NCBI RefSeq assembly: GCF_034424315.1
Contig: NZ_CP139972.1
Location: 3,224,001-3,288,000, forward strand
Origin: Chitinophaga sancti
GTDB lineage: Bacteria; Bacteroidota; Bacteroidia; Chitinophagales; Chitinophagaceae
Direction: 5' to 3'
Length of the DNA stretch: 64,000 nt
A program made the position numbers and the translations under genes. Under the pieces are notes generated by a model. It was not told where the DNA came from and ran no database searches. It worked only from the letters and a program-made list of their open reading frames with translations. Positions 10,241 through 20,270 of this stretch are shown one piece after another (within the stretch, counting starts at the first letter, position 1; each line of letters starts with the position of its first letter).

Positions 10241-10659
10241 ATTTTATCAGATTAATACAATTTTAAGCGGGCAGCCTCCCCGGCCCCCACAAATAGCGGC
10301 TTTTCCCTCTCTGCAAAAGGTACCTGTATCCATCTCTTTTCCCATTCAAAAACGGGTTTCCCCTGGAGCCAGGTGAGCGATCACTCAAAAATACGGCTGA
10401 GCCGGGAATGATCCGGAGATAACCCGCAGATATCCCGCCTCTTTAAAGATGCGGCTTATAGGCGGCTTATAGGCGGGATATCTGCGGGTTATCTGCGGGT
10501 TATCCCTATTTTTCACCCGGCGGGGTTAGCCCTGATCCAGGTTCATAATCTGGTTAAATGATCTTGCTGAAGTCTACCCGAAGCCCGGCCAAGGTTCCGG
10601 CAATTTTTCTTCTCACACGAATACCTTAATTTTAACCCCTGCATTGATCCACCTTTAAT
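10241..10659. other. Intergenic region containing a large composite palindrome
   Basis: The divergent gap between the ABC-F and carbonic anhydrase genes. No coding frame looks real. The notable content is the inverted repeat at 10419-10505, listed separately. Confidence 0.5.
10419..10505. repeat. Inverted repeat built from tandem 11-nt units
   Basis: Perfect 22-bp arms at 10419-10440 and 10471-10492 flank a 30-nt spacer. The right side is itself a tandem array with an 11-nt period: cttataggcgg at 10455 and 10466, then tctgcgggtta at 10481 and 10492. The left arm carries the same unit inverted. There is no T-tract typical of a terminator on either side. A second element with the same architecture but unrelated sequence lies at 63057-63140. 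Confidence 0.85.
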
Positions 10660-10667
10660 TACTTTCG
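10660..10667 (+). promoter_or_regulatory. Possible -7 box abutting the carbonic anhydrase start
   Basis: TACTTTCG differs from TAnnTTTG at one base and ends three bases before the ATG. If it is used, the message would be nearly or completely leaderless. Confidence 0.35.
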
Positions 10668-10670
10668 CCA

Positions 10671-11324
10671 ATGACCAAATACGACGAGATTTTTGAGAAC
10701 AACAGACGCTGGATAGCCTCTAAAACTGCTACCGACAAGGAATTTTTTGAGAAAATGGCTAATGGTCAGCAACCGGACTACCTCTACATTGGCTGTAGTG
10801 ATAGCAGGGTGCCCACCAATGAAATCATGGGCCTGGATGCCGGGGAAGTATTCGTTCACAGGAATATCGCCAACCTGGTCAATAACACAGACCTGAATGT
10901 AATGGCTGTGATCAACTACGCCGTTCGCCACCTGCAGGTAAAACACATCATCGTATGTGGCCATTACAACTGCGGAGGGGTTAAAGCCGCCATGCAACCA
11001 GCTGACCTGGGTCTGCTCAATCCATGGCTCCGCAATATCCGCGACGTATACCGCCTGCACAAGGAAGAGCTGAATGACATCAAAAATGACCATGATCGCT
11101 ACAACCGCCTGGTAGAACTGAATGTACAGGAACAGTGCGTGAATGTGATCAAGACGGCCGCCGTTCAACAATCTTACCTGCTAAATCAGTTCCCTACTGT
11201 ACATGGCTGGGTGTATGACCTGCACAACGGGGAACTCAAAGACCTGAAGATTGATTTCGAAAGAGTCCTGCACGAAATTCAGGAGATCTATGACCTGACT
11301 GGTGAAGGATTGATGAAAAAATAA
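10671..11324 (+). CDS. can: Beta-class carbonic anhydrase
   Basis: 217 residues. It interconverts CO2 and bicarbonate in the cytoplasm. All zinc-site residues of the beta class are present: Cys42, Asp44 and Arg46 in GCSDSRVP, and His98 and Cys101 in VCGHYNCGGV. Length and the GLDAGEVFVHRNIANLV segment fit the family closely. murI starts 4 bases after the stop, so the two genes form an operon. Bicarbonate supply for biosynthetic carboxylations is the usual role. Confidence 0.93.
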   Translation: MTKYDEIFENNRRWIASKTATDKEFFEKMANGQQPDYLYIGCSDSRVPTNEIMGLDAGEVFVHRNIANLVNNTDLNVMAVINYAVRHLQVKHIIVCGHYNCGGVKAAMQPADLGLLNPWLRNIRDVYRLHKEELNDIKNDHDRYNRLVELNVQEQCVNVIKTAAVQQSYLLNQFPTVHGWVYDLHNGELKDLKIDFERVLHEIQEIYDLTGEGLMKK

Positions 11325-11328
11325 AACA

Positions 11329-12156
11329 ATGACAACTGGGCCAATTGGCGTATTCGACTCCGGCTATGGAGGATTGACGGTGCTCAAAGAGATCATCGCT
11401 GCCCTCCCGCAATACGATTATATCTACCTGGGCGACAATGCCCGTGCCCCCTATGGCAACAGAGGTTTTGAAACCATCCATACCTATACACTGGAATGTG
11501 TACAGCAGCTTTTTGACATGGGCTGTCCTTTGGTGGTACTGGCCTGTAATACGGCTTCTGCCAAGGCACTCCGCACCATTCAGCAAAAAGACCTGCCGGA
11601 CATAGCCCCGGATCGCCGGGTTTTAGGGGTGATCAGACCTACTACCGAAATGGTGGGTACCCTTACTCAAACAGGTGAAGTAGGCATATTGGCAACAAAA
11701 GGTACGGTGAGCTCGGAATCGTATCCCATTGAGATTAAAAAGTTCTTTCCACATGTAAAAGTGCATCAGCTGGCTTGTCCGATGTGGGTTCCTTTGATTG
11801 AAAATGGGGAAGCAGAGAGCGAAGGAGCTGATTATTTTGTAAAGAAATACCTGGATCAGATCCTGACGGATGCACCTGATATTGATACCCTCGTATTAGC
11901 ATGTACCCATTATCCGATACTGACTAAAAAAATAAGGCAGTTCCTGCCTGCGGGAATCACCTTATTGTCACAGGGGAAGATCGTTTCTCACAGCCTGAAA
12001 GATTATTTACAAAGACATCCTGAAATGGAGACAAGACTGAGTAAGAATGGCAACCGAAAATTCTTTACAACAGACGATCCGGTTATATTTGAAAAGCTCA
12101 CAAATATCTTCTTTGGGGAAACAGTCAAAACAGAGTTCCTGGAACTTAAAAAATGA
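11329..12156 (+). CDS. murI: Glutamate racemase
   Basis: 275 residues. MurI makes D-glutamate for the peptidoglycan stem peptide. The N-terminal GVFDSGYGGLTVL carries Asp10 and Ser11. The two catalytic cysteines are Cys73 in LACNTASA and Cys192 in LACTHYPIL, with His194 beside the second. The usual Gly before the second Cys is Ala here, a mild variation. It lies directly downstream of the carbonic anhydrase gene, and a terminator overlaps its stop codon. Confidence 0.93.
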   Translation: MTTGPIGVFDSGYGGLTVLKEIIAALPQYDYIYLGDNARAPYGNRGFETIHTYTLECVQQLFDMGCPLVVLACNTASAKALRTIQQKDLPDIAPDRRVLGVIRPTTEMVGTLTQTGEVGILATKGTVSSESYPIEIKKFFPHVKVHQLACPMWVPLIENGEAESEGADYFVKKYLDQILTDAPDIDTLVLACTHYPILTKKIRQFLPAGITLLSQGKIVSHSLKDYLQRHPEMETRLSKNGNRKFFTTDDPVIFEKLTNIFFGETVKTEFLELKK

Positions 12157-12190
12157 AAAATGCCGGCGTAAAACGCCGGCATTTTTCATT
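12152..12190. terminator. Intrinsic terminator overlapping the murI stop
   Basis: A 17-bp perfect stem (aatgaaaaatgccggcg and its complement) with loop taaaa. The murI TGA lies within the left arm. The A/T flanks allow it to serve both murI and the convergent peptidase gene. Confidence 0.87.
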
Positions 12191-12215
12191 AAATCATTTT
12201 CATTTTTTCATCAAA

Positions 12216-14348
12216 TTATTTCCCTTCAAGACCTAACAGGAACGCATACTGTAAAGCCACATCTTCCAAAGGCTTGAACCTTCCTGAAGCACCACCATGC
12301 CCCGCTTCCATATCCGTCTTGAACAACAACAAATGCTTATCTGTCTTCAATGCTCTCAACTTCGCTACCCACTTAGCCGGCTCCCAGTACTGCACCTGTG
12401 AATCGTGCAAGCCTGTCAATACCAGCATATTTGGATAATCCTGTGCTACCACATTATCATAAGGAGAATAGGATTTCATGTAGTCGTAGTAGTCTTTCTT
12501 TTTCGGATTTCCCCACTCATCAAACTCACCTGTAGTCAAAGGAATACTCTCATCCAGCATCGTCGTCACCACATCTACAAAGGGCACTGCCGCAATCACC
12601 CCATTCCATAATTTCGGCCGCATATTCACCACAGCACCTATCAGTAAACCACCTGCACTACCACCCATTGCATACAAATGCGCACTATCCGTATATTTCT
12701 GCGCCACCAGGAATTCCGCACAATCAATGAAGTCTGTAAATGTATTCTTCTTTTTAAACAGCTTACCATCTTCATACCACTGCCTGCCCATTTCTTCTCC
12801 ACCACGAATGTGTGCTATCGCATAAGCAAAGCCTCTATCCAGCAAACTCAATCTGCCTGAGCTAAAGCCGGGATCGATACTATGCCCGTAAGATCCGTAT
12901 CCATATAACAACAGCGGCCTTTTGCCATCTTTCTCAAATCCTTTCTTGTATACAATAGAAATAGGCACTTTCACGCCATCTCCCGCTGTAGCATACACGC
13001 GTTCTGTTACATAGTTTTTAGGATCATATCCACCTAACACTTCCTGTCTTTTCTTCAACTCATTCGTCTTCGCATCCATGTCATAATCGTAGGTTGAATT
13101 AGGCGTAGTCATGGAGGTGTATACATAGCGCAAGGTCTTGGTATCAAACTCAGGGTTGATAGAAACACTGGCTACATAAGCAGGTTCATCGAAATGCAGG
13201 TAATGCTCTTTGTGAGTATGTGTATTGATCACACGCAGTTGTGTGAGCCCATTCTTACGTTCGCTCAGCACCATATGATCTCTGAACAGTTCCTGTCCTT
13301 CCAGCAGCACATCTGCACGATGCGGGATCACTTCTTTCCAGTCCCTGATATTCGTCTTATCCAGCGGGCATTCCATCAGTCTGAAGTTTTTGGCTTCATA
13401 GTTCGTCCTGATATAAAAATGCTGATCCTGGTGATCTACATCGTACAACATATCGTGCTGGCGTGGATAGAATACCCTCGCATCATTCATAGGTTTGGAA
13501 GCATCCAAGATCCTGTACTCAGAAGACAGGGTACTTTCACTTGCGATGAAGATGAACTGCCCTGATTTACTTCTGTAAGCAAATGTATTATAGGTCTCAT
13601 CTTTCTCATGGAAGATCTCCTTATCCTTAGCTACTTCAGTACCTACCACGTGTCTGCCAATTCTGTCAGCACGCAGGGTAACCGGGTCTTTACCTGTATA
13701 GAAGAAGGTCTTGTTATCACTTGCCCATGCCGCACCACCGGTGGTATTCAGAATAGCATCAGGGAGGATCTCACCTGTCTGCAGGTTCTTGACACGAATG
13801 GTATACTGACGGCGGCTCACGGTATCTACACCGAAAGCTAACCATTGCCCGTCAGGGCTTACAGCCATACCACCTACCTGGTAGTAATCATGTCCTGCCG
13901 CCATTTCGTTCACATTGAGCGTGATCTCTTCTTTGGCTTCCAGGCTACCTTTTTTACGGCAGTAGATCGGGTATTCCTTTCCTTCTACGTAACGGGTGTA
14001 GTAGTAATAACCATCTTTCAGGTAAGGCACACTGGCATCCGTTTCCATGATCCTGCCTCTCATTTCCTCATACAGCTTCTTACGCAGTTGTGCAGCGGGT
14101 GCCATCAGGGTATCCAGGTAGGCGTTCTCTGCATTCAGGTAAGCAAGGACTTTAGGATCATTGCGATCATTCATCCAGTAATAGCTATCTATACGGGTAT
14201 CTCCGTGAATAGTAAGCGCTGTATCTTTCTTTTCCGCTACCGGAGCGGCTATTGTTGACGTTGATTCTGCTGACATAACTTTCTTTTTTTCCTTACAGGC
14301 AAACAGGGCCATAGCTGAAACCAGGTAAAAAGCAGCGGCTATCCTCAT
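12216..14348 (-). CDS. Oligopeptidase B-type prolyl oligopeptidase, lipoprotein
   Basis: 710 residues of peptidase family S9A. The N-terminus has a lipobox (AMALFAC with Cys at about residue 18), so it is probably anchored in a membrane facing the periplasm. A seven-bladed beta-propeller spans about 90-430 and the hydrolase domain about 440-705. The triad is visible as Ser564 in GGSAGG, Asp649 in GLHDSQ and His684 in EAGHGG. The region around SRLSLLDRGFAYAIAHIRGG matches oligopeptidase B, which cleaves short peptides after Arg or Lys. Convergent with murI. Confidence 0.88.
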   Translation of the reverse strand: MRIAAAFYLVSAMALFACKEKKKVMSAESTSTIAAPVAEKKDTALTIHGDTRIDSYYWMNDRNDPKVLAYLNAENAYLDTLMAPAAQLRKKLYEEMRGRIMETDASVPYLKDGYYYYTRYVEGKEYPIYCRKKGSLEAKEEITLNVNEMAAGHDYYQVGGMAVSPDGQWLAFGVDTVSRRQYTIRVKNLQTGEILPDAILNTTGGAAWASDNKTFFYTGKDPVTLRADRIGRHVVGTEVAKDKEIFHEKDETYNTFAYRSKSGQFIFIASESTLSSEYRILDASKPMNDARVFYPRQHDMLYDVDHQDQHFYIRTNYEAKNFRLMECPLDKTNIRDWKEVIPHRADVLLEGQELFRDHMVLSERKNGLTQLRVINTHTHKEHYLHFDEPAYVASVSINPEFDTKTLRYVYTSMTTPNSTYDYDMDAKTNELKKRQEVLGGYDPKNYVTERVYATAGDGVKVPISIVYKKGFEKDGKRPLLLYGYGSYGHSIDPGFSSGRLSLLDRGFAYAIAHIRGGEEMGRQWYEDGKLFKKKNTFTDFIDCAEFLVAQKYTDSAHLYAMGGSAGGLLIGAVVNMRPKLWNGVIAAVPFVDVVTTMLDESIPLTTGEFDEWGNPKKKDYYDYMKSYSPYDNVVAQDYPNMLVLTGLHDSQVQYWEPAKWVAKLRALKTDKHLLLFKTDMEAGHGGASGRFKPLEDVALQYAFLLGLEGK

Positions 14349-14382
14349 AGGTGGTAATAATTGAGGCTATAAAAGTACAAAA

Positions 14383-15714
14383 TTAACCTACCTCCACCAT
14401 CTTCACGGGGTCCCACTTTATAGGGCGCTGCTGAAAATAACTCTCATTCGTTAGCAAAGCGGGTCCTGCCGCCCGAAGTCCAAAGGTAGCATCTTCTACC
14501 ACTTTCCTGCCGCTTCGTACAGATTCATAGAAATTTGCGAGGTGTTCGGCATGGGAGTTATATCCTTCAGGTGCGTTGAACGCACTCTCTCCTACCTGTA
14601 CAGGTTGCTGTCTTTGCTCAGGGCTATACTTCTCATTATATTCTTTTACATAGGCATCCTGCGTGGCTTTGGGCCAGGTATTGTAAGTATCCCAGCCACC
14701 ATATCCCGGTGCCGCAGCGAGTTTATGCTTCTTTATTTTGAAGCTATCCCAGCCTAATTCCAAAATTCCTTCGGTGCCAACCAACCTTGTGAATTCACCG
14801 CCGCCACCACCATCGGCAAAGTTTACTCTCAGGTTTACCTGGAATCCCGGGTAGTCCATAAGCGCCATCACGACATCAGGTACATCGCGACCATCATTCC
14901 ATTGTTTCAGGGCACCTGTAGCATACACTCTTTGAGGCCCTAAAGCACCTGTCATAAAATGCAAACCTGAAATGAGGTGTACAAACAGGTCACCGGGAAT
15001 ACCTGTACCATAAGCCTGGTAATTGCGCCAGCGGAAAAAGCGAATGGGATCAAAGGGAATTTTGGCAGTGTCTTTCAGCCAGGTATCAAAATCTACGGTA
15101 GCGGGTGAGGCATCGGGTGGAATGGAATATTGCCAGGCGCCAATGGCATCATGGCGATCCATGTGAGCTTCGACCAATACCAGTTCGCCGATATCACCTG
15201 CCAGGTAGCGTTTTCTCGCTTCAGCAAGGCCTATACTACTTACCCGCTGACTGCCCACCTGGAATACGGCTTTTGTCTTTGCCTGGGTGGCAATGACCTG
15301 GTGCCCTTCGGAGATCTGCTGTACCATGGGCTTTTCACAGTAGACAGCCTTCCCTTTTTCCATGGCAGCGATAGAGATGGTGTCATGCCAGAAGTCAGGG
15401 GTGGCAACGATGATCGCATCGATGTCTTTTCTTTCCAGCAGTTCCCTGTAATCGCGGGTGGTAAAGATGTTGTTGCCGTATACCTCTTTTACTTTTGTGA
15501 GGTGGCCGGTATAGAGGTCTGCAATACCTGCCAGTTCTACACCGGGAACGCTGAGTGAGTCTTTTACATCAGCAAAGCCCTGGATGCCCATGCCTACACA
15601 GCCGATACGGATCTTGTCATTGGGGGAGAATCTGGCAAAGGAAGATAATGGTCCAAGGAGGGCTGCAGTGCCGCCTACATTGCGCAGGAATGTTCTTCGG
15701 GATTGTTGGGTCAT
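14383..15714 (-). CDS. Tat-exported Gfo/Idh/MocA family oxidoreductase
   Basis: 443 residues. The N-terminus has a twin-arginine signal (QSRRTFLRNVGGTAALLG), which implies export of a folded, cofactor-loaded protein. The Rossmann domain follows with IGCVGMGIQG (residues about 37-46) and the EKP motif in AVYCEKPM (about 131-138), diagnostic for the family. The C-terminal part is the alpha/beta substrate domain. Substrates are probably sugars or sugar derivatives; none can be named. No operon partner is close enough to assign one. Confidence 0.82.
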   Translation of the reverse strand: MTQQSRRTFLRNVGGTAALLGPLSSFARFSPNDKIRIGCVGMGIQGFADVKDSLSVPGVELAGIADLYTGHLTKVKEVYGNNIFTTRDYRELLERKDIDAIIVATPDFWHDTISIAAMEKGKAVYCEKPMVQQISEGHQVIATQAKTKAVFQVGSQRVSSIGLAEARKRYLAGDIGELVLVEAHMDRHDAIGAWQYSIPPDASPATVDFDTWLKDTAKIPFDPIRFFRWRNYQAYGTGIPGDLFVHLISGLHFMTGALGPQRVYATGALKQWNDGRDVPDVVMALMDYPGFQVNLRVNFADGGGGGEFTRLVGTEGILELGWDSFKIKKHKLAAAPGYGGWDTYNTWPKATQDAYVKEYNEKYSPEQRQQPVQVGESAFNAPEGYNSHAEHLANFYESVRSGRKVVEDATFGLRAAGPALLTNESYFQQRPIKWDPVKMVEVG

Positions 15715-15779
15715 AACGGAAATTATTTGGGTACTACAGGAAATTACAACTTATGCCTGCAAAAAACAATAAACGTTGT

Positions 15780-15859
15780 GCTGAACTTTTGCTTTCAGCA
15801 AAAGTTCAGCACTGCGAAAGCGGGTGCTTGTCGCGGCTATCGCTACAACAAGCACCCGC
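15780..15859. repeat. Two consecutive perfect hairpins
   Basis: First hairpin: 14-bp arms gctgaacttttgct (15780-15793) and its complement (15797-15810) with a 3-nt loop. Second hairpin: 12-bp arms gcgggtgcttgt (15820-15831) and acaagcacccgc (15848-15859) with a 16-nt loop. Neither carries a clear T-tract. They lie between the oxidoreductase start and the sdh terminator. Confidence 0.8.
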
Positions 15860-15867
15860 AAATCCAT

Positions 15868-15899
15868 AAAAAAAGGATGTACCCTTGTGGATACATCCT
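15868..15899 (-). terminator. Intrinsic terminator of the sdhCAB operon
   Basis: Read on the minus strand, aggatgta pairs with tacatcct and is followed by a run of seven or more T. It lies about 25 bases past the sdhB stop. Confidence 0.8.
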
Positions 15900-15922
15900 C
15901 TATATTTTCAATTACGACGATA

Positions 15923-16687
15923 TTACTTTCCGTAAGTAAAACCAGCACTGATAAACTCCCTGTTCAAACGGGCAATATTAGTCAGTGAGATCTCTTTAGG
16001 ACATTCAGCTTCACAAGCACCTGTATTTGTACAGCTACCGAAACCTTCTTTATCCATTTGAGCCAGCATGTTCAGTACACGGCTCTTCTTCTCAGGCTGA
16101 CCCTGTGGCAGCAATGCCAGCTGGGATACCTTTGCAGCTACAAACAGCATAGCAGAAGAGTTTTTACATGCAGCTACACACGCACCACAACCGATACAGG
16201 CAGCAGCAGCAAAAGCAGCATCTGCATCATCCTTAGGAACAGGAATGTTGTTCGCATCCTGTGCATTACCTGTATTTACAGATACGAAACCACCTGCTTC
16301 CATGATACGGTCAAACGCTGCACGATGTACAGTTAAGTCTTTGATCACAGGGAACGCACCCGCTCTCCATGGTTCTACAGTGATGGTATCACCATCCTTG
16401 AAAGCACGCATGTGCAGCTGACAAGTGGTAGTACCCTGCCATGGACCGTGTGCACGGCCATTGATATGCATAGAACACATACCGCAAATACCTTCGCGGC
16501 AATCGTGGTCGAAAGCGATTGGATCTTTCCCTTCGTTAACGAGACGCTCATTCAGCACATCGAACATTTCCAGGAATGACATTTCAGAAGAAATCTCACT
16601 TACCTGGTAATTTTCGAAATTACCCTTCGCCTCTGCGTTTTTCTGTCTCCACACTTTAAGTGTAAGATTCATGTTATAATGTACCAT
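15923..16687 (-). CDS. sdhB: Succinate dehydrogenase / fumarate reductase iron-sulfur subunit
   Basis: 254 residues. It carries electrons from the flavoprotein to the membrane quinone. The [2Fe-2S] cluster cysteines are in CREGICGMC plus the later TTTC. The ferredoxin-like half has [11 protein letters not shown] and [12 protein letters not shown] for the [4Fe-4S] and [3Fe-4S] clusters. The internal ATG at 16672 (MNLTLKVW) is an equally good start and fits the family better; the extra five residues (MVHYN) are not conserved. It is the last gene of sdhCAB. Confidence 0.93.
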   Translation of the reverse strand: MVHYNMNLTLKVWRQKNAEAKGNFENYQVSEISSEMSFLEMFDVLNERLVNEGKDPIAFDHDCREGICGMCSMHINGRAHGPWQGTTTCQLHMRAFKDGDTITVEPWRAGAFPVIKDLTVHRAAFDRIMEAGGFVSVNTGNAQDANNIPVPKDDADAAFAAAACIGCGACVAACKNSSAMLFVAAKVSQLALLPQGQPEKKSRVLNMLAQMDKEGFGSCTNTGACEAECPKEISLTNIARLNREFISAGFTYGK

Positions 16688-16738
16688 CTGGTTGGACTAT
16701 TATTGTTGTAAATAATCTGGCCGGAGCCAGGCAAGACC

Positions 16739-18712
16739 TTATTTATAGTTACGCTGAGTAGGTTTACAAACCTCAAATACCAGCTCTTCTTTATGCAGCT
16801 CATATTGGTTAGGTCCTTTGTATTCCCATGCAGATACGTAAGAGAAGTTTTCGTCATCACGTTTTGCTTCACCGCCATCTTCCTGAGATTCTTCACGGAA
16901 GTGACCACCACAGCTTTCTCTACGGTTCAGTGCATCGCGGCACATCAGCTCACCCAGTTCCAGGAAGTCGGCTACACGGCCAGCTTTCTCCAGTTCAGGG
17001 TTGAACTCATTTTGCTCACCAGGAACACGAACGTCGCTCCAGAACTCTTTCTGTAAAGCAATGATCTCATCGATTGCTTCTGTCAGACCTTGTTCGTTAC
17101 GCGCCATACCGCATTTTTCCCACATGATCTTACCCAGTTTCTTGTGGAAGTAATCTACGGATTTGGTACCCTTGATGTTCATCAGTTTATCCAGGGTATC
17201 CTGTACGTTCTTCTCAGCTTCTGCGAAGGCAGGATGATCGGTAGGGATGGCCTTGGTTCTGATATCATCAGCCAGGTAGTTGCCCAGTGTATAAGGAATC
17301 ACAAAGTAACCGTCTGCCAGGCCCTGCATCAGTGCAGAAGCACCCAGGCGGTTTGCACCGTGATCGGAGAAGTTAGCTTCACCCAGTGCATACAGACCCG
17401 TTACAGAAGTCATCAGTTCATAGTCAACCCACAGACCACCCATGGTATAGTGTACCGCAGGGTAGATACGCATTGGCACCTCGTAAGGGTTCTCACCGGT
17501 GATCTTTGCGTACATGTCGAACAGGTTACCATATTTCTCTGCCACTACTTCTTTACCCAATTTATCGATCAGGGCAGGAGATGCGTCGTGCATCTGTCTT
17601 TTGTTAGCTTCAATCTTACCATAACGCTCGATAGCAGAAGCATAATCGAGGTATACAGCCTGTTTGGAACTACCTACACCATAACCGGCATCACATCTTT
17701 CTTTTGCAGCACGGGAAGCCACATCACGAGGTACCAGGTTACCGAATGCAGGATATCTTCTTTCCAGGTAATAATCCCTTTCATCTTCAGGGATATCAGC
17801 TGGTTTACGGTTATCGTTTTGTTTTTTAGGCACCCAGATACGACCATCGTTACGCAGTGATTCAGACATCAATGTCAGTTTGGACTGATGATCACCGGAA
17901 ACAGGGATACAGGTCGGGTGGATCTGAGTGTAACATGGGTTACCGAAGAAAGCACCTTTTTTAGTGGCCTTCCATGCAGCGGTTACGTTAGAACCCATTG
18001 CGTTGGTAGACAGGTAGAATACGTTGCCATAACCACCGGTACACAGTAATACTGCATGACCGAAATGGCGTTCCAGCTTACCAGTGATGAGGTCACGGGC
18101 GATGATACCACGTGCTTTGCCATCGATCGTTACGATCTCCAGCATTTCATGACGGGTATACATGGTTACGTTGCCCAATGCCACCTGGCGCTGTAATGCA
18201 GAATAAGCACCTAACAGCAGCTGCTGACCTGTTTGACCTGCTGCGTAGAAAGTACGTTGTACCTGGGTACCACCGAATGAACGGTTGCTCAGCATACCAC
18301 CATACTCACGTGCAAAAGGAACACCCTGTGCCACGCACTGGTCAATAATATTTCCGCTCACTTCTGCCAGCCGATGCACATTTGCTTCGCGGGCACGGTA
18401 GTCACCACCTTTTACAGTATCGTAAAACAAACGGTAAACAGAGTCACCGTCGTTCTGGTAATTTTTAGCAGCGTTGATACCACCCTGTGCAGCAATACTA
18501 TGTGCACGGCGGGCGCTATCCTGAAAACAGAAAGCTTTTACTTTATATCCTAACTCGCCCAATGACGCAGCAGCAGATGCCCCTGCGAGACCGGTACCCA
18601 CAATGATCACTTCCATGTTGCGCTTGTTAGCCGGGTTCACCAGCTTACAATGCCCCTTATATTCTTCCCATTTATGTTCTAATGGTCCGGCAGGAATTTT
18701 TGAGTTTAACAT
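16739..18712 (-). CDS. sdhA: Succinate dehydrogenase / fumarate reductase flavoprotein subunit
   Basis: 657 residues. It oxidises succinate to fumarate with covalently bound FAD. The FAD dinucleotide motif is [21 protein letters not shown] (about residues 35-54). The His before SIAAQGG is the flavin attachment site. Other family segments are [13 protein letters not shown], the capping-domain region and [17 protein letters not shown] text near 420. The sequence resembles the epsilon-proteobacterial FrdA / Bacteroidota SdhA type that works with menaquinone and a single diheme cytochrome. Position between sdhC and sdhB gives the CAB order. Confidence 0.94.
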   Translation of the reverse strand: MLNSKIPAGPLEHKWEEYKGHCKLVNPANKRNMEVIIVGTGLAGASAAASLGELGYKVKAFCFQDSARRAHSIAAQGGINAAKNYQNDGDSVYRLFYDTVKGGDYRAREANVHRLAEVSGNIIDQCVAQGVPFAREYGGMLSNRSFGGTQVQRTFYAAGQTGQQLLLGAYSALQRQVALGNVTMYTRHEMLEIVTIDGKARGIIARDLITGKLERHFGHAVLLCTGGYGNVFYLSTNAMGSNVTAAWKATKKGAFFGNPCYTQIHPTCIPVSGDHQSKLTLMSESLRNDGRIWVPKKQNDNRKPADIPEDERDYYLERRYPAFGNLVPRDVASRAAKERCDAGYGVGSSKQAVYLDYASAIERYGKIEANKRQMHDASPALIDKLGKEVVAEKYGNLFDMYAKITGENPYEVPMRIYPAVHYTMGGLWVDYELMTSVTGLYALGEANFSDHGANRLGASALMQGLADGYFVIPYTLGNYLADDIRTKAIPTDHPAFAEAEKNVQDTLDKLMNIKGTKSVDYFHKKLGKIMWEKCGMARNEQGLTEAIDEIIALQKEFWSDVRVPGEQNEFNPELEKAGRVADFLELGELMCRDALNRRESCGGHFREESQEDGGEAKRDDENFSYVSAWEYKGPNQYELHKEELVFEVCKPTQRNYK

Positions 18713-18727
18713 AGCTCCTTACTTTAC

Positions 18728-19408
18728 TTAATGTTTTAAATAGATAATCACGGGAATAGCAGCGAAACCAACAGGAATCAGTACTCCAAAAATCCATACA
18801 CCTACAAAATTGATCAGGCCATTGTACTTTACATGGTTCAGACCAAAAGTCTGGAAAGCACTCTTAAAGCCATGGATCAGGTGGAAAGACAGACCTACCA
18901 TACCAATAACGTACAGGATTACCAGCCAAAGCTCGGTAAACGCAACGTATACGGTGCTGTACAGGTCAACAACTTCTTTACCACCAAAAGTTCCTTTAGG
19001 CAGGTCACCGTAGTGCATAGCCCACCAGAAATCTTTCAGGTGAATGAGCAGGAATACCAGCAGAATACTTCCCATGAACGCCATTTGACGGCTAAACCAG
19101 GAAGAAGTCTGATTACCCGGATTTACAGCATACTTAACCGGACGAGCTTTTTTGTTGCTGAAAGTAAGTTGTAATGCAACCCAGAAGTGGATTATAACCG
19201 CGACTTTTAAACCCCATGCCACAAGCTGGATCAATTCGTTGTGGGCCATGAAATCCGCGTAAGTGTTAAAGCCTTCTCCGTTATCATTGAGCAGCAGCTG
19301 AAGATTACCTACAAGATGCACAATAACGAAACTACAAAGGAACAGGCCGGTAGCACCCACTAATAATTTTTTACCGATAGAGGTATTAAAAAACTGTGAC
19401 CACTTCAT
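18728..19408 (-). CDS. sdhC: Succinate dehydrogenase cytochrome b558 subunit
   Basis: 226 residues with five hydrophobic segments, the single-subunit diheme anchor type. Candidate heme-ligand histidines are seen in IVHLVGN, IIHFWVAL, IHLKDFWWAMH and LIHGFKSAF. It anchors SdhAB in the inner membrane and passes electrons to or from menaquinone. First gene of the operon; a textbook promoter lies about 50 bases upstream. Confidence 0.92.
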   Translation of the reverse strand: MKWSQFFNTSIGKKLLVGATGLFLCSFVIVHLVGNLQLLLNDNGEGFNTYADFMAHNELIQLVAWGLKVAVIIHFWVALQLTFSNKKARPVKYAVNPGNQTSSWFSRQMAFMGSILLVFLLIHLKDFWWAMHYGDLPKGTFGGKEVVDLYSTVYVAFTELWLVILYVIGMVGLSFHLIHGFKSAFQTFGLNHVKYNGLINFVGVWIFGVLIPVGFAAIPVIIYLKH

Positions 19409-19462
19409 AAGTAAAATTAGCTTCCTTAAAAGATGATATGATAATTATTCGAATATATCGCG

Positions 19463-19493
19463 CAAAGTTAAAGCGGGAAAAATAAAAACCAAA
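19463..19493 (-). promoter_or_regulatory. Promoter of the sdhCAB operon
   Basis: On the minus strand TTTG (19490-19493), exactly 19 bases, then TAACTTTG (19463-19470). This is an exact match to the Bacteroidota TTTG-N19-TAnnTTTG consensus. Confidence 0.85.
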
Positions 19494-19618
19494 TGATATT
19501 TCTCATATTTCGGGTAGATGAAAACCCCAATGGTATTCATTCCCAATGAGGTAGGTATGCGAGTTCCTTCACCCGGCAAAAAGGCCACGCGGAATTCATC
19601 AATTGCCCGATGCGATCA

Positions 19619-20182
19619 CTAGTCCAACCTCCGCATCATCAGGTTATCTATCTCGTTATAAATGTGTTGGGGTTGATAAGGCCGCCATTTTTCGACATCC
19701 AGCAAGTGAACATAGTTGTCCAGGTGTGCTTTCTCGAACTCCTGCCTGGTTTGCACAGGCATATTCAAAGCCACAATCCACCCGCCGTCATCTTTGATAT
19801 CATCCCACCACTCCTCGTAATAACAATCATCAGAGGAGTGAAAGTTCATTACGTTTTCAGTTATTAACAGAAATTTTCTGATCCCTGTAGCGATCATCAC
19901 ATCAATAACGTCTCTTTTCAGGATCATGATGTCGTTTTCAATCGCGTCATTCCATTCTCCCAATAACTCTATGATGACATAATTGAATTGATAATCAGCA
20001 AACAGCACCTTCATGTACAGGTTCCGGGAACCGAATTCATCCCATTGTGGATGGACATAATAATTATATACCGTGTTTGAATAGGTGAACTCACTGTATT
20101 CTCTTCCGTAGAAAGGCGAGCTTTCATCCTCTTCCGCAGCATATAAATGACGCCAGTTATAAAAGGGTTCTATATTGTGCAT
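19619..20182 (-). CDS. Hypothetical protein, acidic and aromatic-rich
   Basis: 187 residues, not recognised. The protein is rich in Asp, Glu, Trp and Tyr, with EEDESSPFYGREYSEFTYSN near the N-terminus and CYYEEWWDDIKDDGGW near residue 120. A core VIIELLGEWNDAIENDI followed by a hydrophobic strand-helix pattern suggests a soluble globular fold. No signal peptide or membrane segment. The codon pattern looks native, and overlapping frames are worse. Downstream of murQ but separated from it by about 90 bases. Confidence 0.6.
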   Translation of the reverse strand: MHNIEPFYNWRHLYAAEEDESSPFYGREYSEFTYSNTVYNYYVHPQWDEFGSRNLYMKVLFADYQFNYVIIELLGEWNDAIENDIMILKRDVIDVMIATGIRKFLLITENVMNFHSSDDCYYEEWWDDIKDDGGWIVALNMPVQTRQEFEKAHLDNYVHLLDVEKWRPYQPQHIYNEIDNLMMRRLD

Positions 20183-20270
20183 GGTTATTTTCTGAAATTA
20201 CTGTCTTCACAAATTTCGCGAAAAAACTGCAAATCTGGTTTATTCATGTGGGTTGGAAAAATCAGGATGC

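Noticed and set aside
10419..10505. Simple transcription terminator
   Set aside because: The spacer is 30 nt, no T-tract follows on either strand, and the adjacent genes are divergent so neither needs a terminator here.
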